Of a stretch of 64,000 bases of DNA, positions 61,441 to 64,000 are shown one piece after another (position 1 is the first letter of the stretch; each line of letters opens with the position of its first letter). Source of the stretch: Deltaproteobacteria bacterium (GTDB taxonomy: Bacteria; UBA10199; DSSB01; JACPFA01); the NCBI GenBank assembly GCA_016183235.1, contig JACPFA010000013.1:18682-82681 (forward strand). The letters are read 5' to 3'. The notes below the pieces were generated by a model. The model ran no database searches. It worked only from the letters and a program-made list of their open reading frames with translations, and was not told the DNA's origin. Position numbers and translations under genes: made by a program.

Positions 61441-61858
61441 GATGGTACGGCAACCCTTTCAAAATAGATAAACCACGATAAAATTGCTCTAAAAACACGA
61501 CCCTAGCCAGATCATGGGACATTGTCAATTTAGACAGGGAAAAGAGCTCGTTCGCACGCTCTTTGAGAGCTGGCCCCAACCCATAAGACCCCCCCACTAT
61601 CCAAACAATCTCCTTGTGAGAAGATTGTAAAAGTTTGCTGATCTTTTCACTAAACTGGCGGCTCGTATATTGTACGCCCGATTCATCAAGGGCAACACAA
61701 TAGGTGCCAGGTCTTAAAGCACGGATGGCAGCTTCCGAATCAGCCACTTCAACAAGCTCAAAAGGAATGATTTTTTTAATGCGACGAAGATACTCCAAAG
61801 ATTCATCTGCAAACGGAGCTGATTTAATTTTACTTACGACAATGAGTTTTGTTTTCAT
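61433..61858 (-). CDS. rlmH: 23S rRNA pseudouridine(1915)-N3-methyltransferase
   Basis: About 141 aa from ATG 61858; the frame is open 16 codons further upstream, but the family starts at MKTKLIVVSKIK. SPOUT methyltransferase: WIVGGSYGL, LSLSKLTMSHDLARVVFLEQFYRG and the C-terminal YHHD match RlmH (usual C-terminus YHH/R). Coupled to gpmI. Confidence 0.94.
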   Translation of the reverse strand: MKTKLIVVSKIKSAPFADESLEYLRRIKKIIPFELVEVADSEAAIRALRPGTYCVALDESGVQYTSRQFSEKISKLLQSSHKEIVWIVGGSYGLGPALKERANELFSLSKLTMSHDLARVVFLEQFYRGLSILKGLPYHHD

Positions 61859-61999
61859 AGGGTAATTGTCACGTATTTTGACCATTCTTATCAAGACAAC
61901 TAACATTGCTCAATCATGAATATTTATAATAAATATCCATGTACTACTTGCAAAGCGTACATCTAAGTGCTACAGTTTAAAACGTTAGGAGGTGTTACT

Positions 62000-62260
62000 T
62001 TGAAGATATTACCGGTAACCGAGTTTCGAGGAAAAGTTTTAAAAATGGTACGCAACGCACAACGTAGTGGCCAAGAGTATGTTATTACAGCTCGAGGAAA
62101 ACCCGCCGCTGTATTGGTTGGCTTTGATGATTGGGAGGCTATTGTTGAAACACGCATGATTCAGAGCAATAAAAAACTAATGCAAACAATTCGTAAAAGT
62201 CAGCGTTATTTTTCCAAAGGTGGAAAGGGAAAATCTCATCACGAACTTAATTGGAGTTAA
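62000..62260 (+). CDS. Phd/YefM-family antitoxin
   Basis: About 86 aa from TTG 62000, chosen because AGGAGG lies 7 bases upstream; the next in-frame alternative (61967) lacks one. The pattern ILPVTEFRGKVLKMVRNAQRSGQEYVITARGKPAAVLVGFDDWEAI is the Phd/YefM N-terminal DNA-binding dimer. The basic C-terminus should bind the toxin. It ends 3 bases before the RelE-type gene. Confidence 0.88.
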   Translation: MKILPVTEFRGKVLKMVRNAQRSGQEYVITARGKPAAVLVGFDDWEAIVETRMIQSNKKLMQTIRKSQRYFSKGGKGKSHHELNWS

Positions 62261-62263
62261 TGG

Positions 62264-62539
62264 GTGCGTTATCGCGTTGTCATCCCACCCCCCATTGAAC
62301 GTTTAATCGCCTCATTACCACCCGCACTTAAATCGAAAATAAGGGCGGGGTTAGACGATCTTGCCATTGATCCCTATCAGGGAAAAGCCTTACGGGATAA
62401 TCTCAAAGGGCTTTATTCACTGCGCGTAACTCGATACCGAATTGTCTATAGTATTCATCAACATCAAATTGAAGTACATGTATTGGCCATCGGTCCTCGC
62501 AGCAAAATTTATCATGATGTAGAAAAATGGTTTGAATAA
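62264..62539 (+). CDS. RelE/ParE-family toxin
   Basis: 91 aa starting at GTG. RelE fold: RYRVVIPPPIERLIASLPPALKSKIRAGLDDLAIDP followed by the core LYSLRVTRYRIVYSIHQHQIEVHVLAIGPRSKIY. The basic residues Arg54, Arg57 and Arg59 fit a ribosome-dependent mRNA interferase. It directly follows the Phd antitoxin, making a type II module. Confidence 0.9.
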   Translation: MRYRVVIPPPIERLIASLPPALKSKIRAGLDDLAIDPYQGKALRDNLKGLYSLRVTRYRIVYSIHQHQIEVHVLAIGPRSKIYHDVEKWFE

Positions 62540-62540
62540 T

Positions 62541-63794
62541 TTATTCCCGTATCTGGCCATTGCCTATCACTACAAATTTTGTCGTGGTAAGTTCTTCTAA
62601 ACCCATGGGGCCAAAGGCATGCAGCTTGGTAGTGGAAATGCCGATTTCTGCGCCTAAACCCAATTGCCCGCCATCGTTAAAGCGGGTGGAGGCATTCCAC
62701 ATAATGGCCGACGAGTTGAGGTCGCGAATAAACCGCTCGGCTTTGGCCTTATTTTCGGTCACAATGGCCTCGGTGTGAAGGGAGCTGTAACGATGAATAT
62801 GGTCAAGCGCACCTTCTAACCCCTTCACCACTTTCACACTCAAAATAAGATCGAGATATTCGGTGTCCCAATCGGCGTCGGTTGCTGGTTTAATATTTTT
62901 CCCAACCTTTTGCACGATATCATCACCGCGAATCTCAACCTTTAAGCTTTGAAGTTTTTCTAAAATTTTGGGAAGAAAAGAATCTTTTAATTTTTCATCG
63001 ACCAAAAGAGTTTCCAACGCATTACACACCCCTGGTCGTTGCACTTTAGAGTTAATGCAAATCTTTTCGGCCTTGGCAAGATCGGCCTCTGCATCAATAT
63101 ATAAATGACAAACCCCTTTATCATGGCGAATCACCGGGATCTTGGCATGTTCACGAATCATCTGCATCAGCGAGGGACCACCTCGAGGGATGATCAGATC
63201 GATCTCGGAGGCCAAGGTCATGAGATAATAAAGCGATTCCCGATCGGTGGTGGGCACAAATTGAATCATATCGGGATTGAGTTTTTGCGTTTGTAAACTC
63301 TCTTTAAGAATATTCACCAATTTTTGATTGCTATGATAGGCCTCGGACCCACCGCGCAAAATCACTACATTTCCCGATTTAAAACATAGAGCCGCTGCAT
63401 CTACCGTAACGTTGGGCCTAGATTCATAAATAATTAAAATCACTCCAAGCGGAATACGCACCCTTTTGACTTTTAAACCATTAGGCCTAGTCCACTCTTT
63501 AACAACATCACCAACCGGATCAGGCAAATGAATAATCTCTTCTAAGGCCTTAGCCATCTCATGAATACGTTTGTCATCGAGCATGAGCCGATCGAGCATG
63601 GCACTCGATAGGCCTTTTTGTTTACCCGCGGCCAAATCTTTTTGATTTTCAGCAACGATGGAGGAAATATTTTCACGCAAAAGTTCAGCGGCTTTTTTCA
63701 AAAAAGCATTTTTTTGCTGGGTCGTTAAATTAGCCGCATCCAACGTCGCCTGTTTAGCTTGCCTGGCCAATTGAAGGATAACCGTTTGATCCAT
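62541..63794 (-). CDS. proA: Glutamate-5-semialdehyde dehydrogenase (gamma-glutamyl phosphate reductase)
   Basis: About 417 aa from ATG 63794, the usual ProA length. NADPH-dependent reduction of gamma-glutamyl phosphate in proline synthesis. Motifs: IYESRPNVTVDAAALCFKSGN, IIPRGGPSLMQMI, PVIRHDKGVCH and the active-site PGVCNALETLLV. An in-frame ATG nine codons upstream (63821) would add MGLLRYAQG, a peptide encoded by family A-like repeat sequence, so I prefer 63794. No proB in the window. Its stop lies one base past the convergent RelE-type gene. Confidence 0.96.
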   Translation of the reverse strand: MDQTVILQLARQAKQATLDAANLTTQQKNAFLKKAAELLRENISSIVAENQKDLAAGKQKGLSSAMLDRLMLDDKRIHEMAKALEEIIHLPDPVGDVVKEWTRPNGLKVKRVRIPLGVILIIYESRPNVTVDAAALCFKSGNVVILRGGSEAYHSNQKLVNILKESLQTQKLNPDMIQFVPTTDRESLYYLMTLASEIDLIIPRGGPSLMQMIREHAKIPVIRHDKGVCHLYIDAEADLAKAEKICINSKVQRPGVCNALETLLVDEKLKDSFLPKILEKLQSLKVEIRGDDIVQKVGKNIKPATDADWDTEYLDLILSVKVVKGLEGALDHIHRYSSLHTEAIVTENKAKAERFIRDLNSSAIMWNASTRFNDGGQLGLGAEIGISTTKLHAFGPMGLEELTTTKFVVIGNGQIRE

Positions 63795-63799
63795 CCCCT

Positions 63800-63821
63800 G
63801 AGCATAGCGAAGCAATCCCAT
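63800..63821. repeat. Family A-like fragment upstream of proA
   Basis: The complement of GGGATTGCTTCGCTATGCT resembles the 'gattgcttcg' arm of family A. It lies just before the proA start and is in frame with it. Confidence 0.45.
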
Positions 63822-63849
63822 ATTTTCAATCTTAGATTATTGCGCAGCT

Positions 63850-64000
63850 AAAAAGCGAGTGAGGTGGCTTTGCAGTTGAGTTAGCTTTTTCGACCCGGCG
63901 CTCCATCGCCGACCCTAATGGGATTAGCGGGCACGGAAGCCTTCCGCGTTCTCGCCCAGAGGCGAGCCGCGGTTTTCCGTGCCCGCTAATCCGCATTGGG
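63850..64000. repeat. Family C palindromic element, second copy, truncated by the window end
   Basis: AAAAAGCGAGTGAGGTGGCTTTGCAGTTGAGTTAGCTTTTTCGACCCGG..., diverged from the copy at 5754-5973. The inner arms AGCGGGCACGG and CCGTGCCCGCT are compensatory relative to the first copy, which supports conservation of the stem. The element is cut by the end of the window. Confidence 0.85.

Overview
The window is about 64 kb of a Gram-negative bacterial chromosome of moderate GC, densely packed with genes on both strands. Lipoproteins with lipoboxes, an RND/MMPL exporter, a secreted M48 protease and several exported proteins indicate two membranes. The mix of families and the abundance of short palindromic repeats look like an uncultivated deltaproteobacterial-type lineage. 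That placement is inference only: there is no rRNA, and I see no tRNA gene.

Layout. 0-3.4 kb: methyl cycle (3' part of metK, then ahcY) and an AAA/DUF4143 ATPase. 3.5-5.7 kb: an exported YwqK/MORN-like plus PDZ protein, apparently split by a frameshift, and an M48 protease. 5.7-6.1 kb: two palindromic elements. 6.1-9.5 kb: a GMC alcohol dehydrogenase coupled to a fused aldehyde dehydrogenase. 9.6-16.3 kb: a PLP fold-III enzyme, a large polytopic membrane protein, a B12-binding radical SAM enzyme, nadC and a SPASM radical SAM enzyme. 16.4-18.8 kb: a third DUF4143-type ATPase, gene debris and a DUF433/DUF5615 toxin-antitoxin pair. 18.9-24.2 kb: valS with a small companion gene, a flippase-like membrane protein and an unknown gene pair. 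24.3-31 kb: hicBA, a secreted glycosidase-like protein, two lipoproteins, an AI-2E family transporter, an SDR, PolX and cutA. 31-35.8 kb: two large unknown proteins and a second close DUF4143 paralogue. 35.8-39.3 kb: a GerMN-like protein, queA, a FlhA-membrane-domain-like orphan and an 11-residue-repeat secreted protein. 39.3-45.3 kb: a coupled operon of two very large beta-rich unknown proteins (894 and 1101 aa). 45.4-52.2 kb: a VapBC-type pair, an MMPL exporter, cstA and an M32 carboxypeptidase. 52.3-57.3 kb: a giant SBBP-repeat surface protein broken by a one-base insertion. 57.3-63.8 kb: a TPR protein, an IMPase and comF pair enclosed by about 215-bp inverted repeats, gpmI-rlmH, a Phd/RelE pair and proA.

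The most distinctive feature is a set of at least six families of small non-coding palindromic elements. Family A (core TGTCATTGCGAGC...GCTCGCAATGACA) and family B (CATGGATCCCG...CGGGATGAC) sit not only between genes but also inside or at the ends of reading frames. They appear to supply C-termini (polX, the MMPL exporter, cstA, the SBBP protein), an N-terminus (IMPase) and an internal in-frame peptide (MMPL exporter). The main candidates for undescribed biology are the two-gene beta-rich giant operon, the 31-34.5 kb pair, the FlhA-like orphan membrane protein and this protein-embedding repeat system. Four toxin-antitoxin-type modules (DUF433/DUF5615, HicBA, RHH/PIN, Phd/RelE) are spread across the window.
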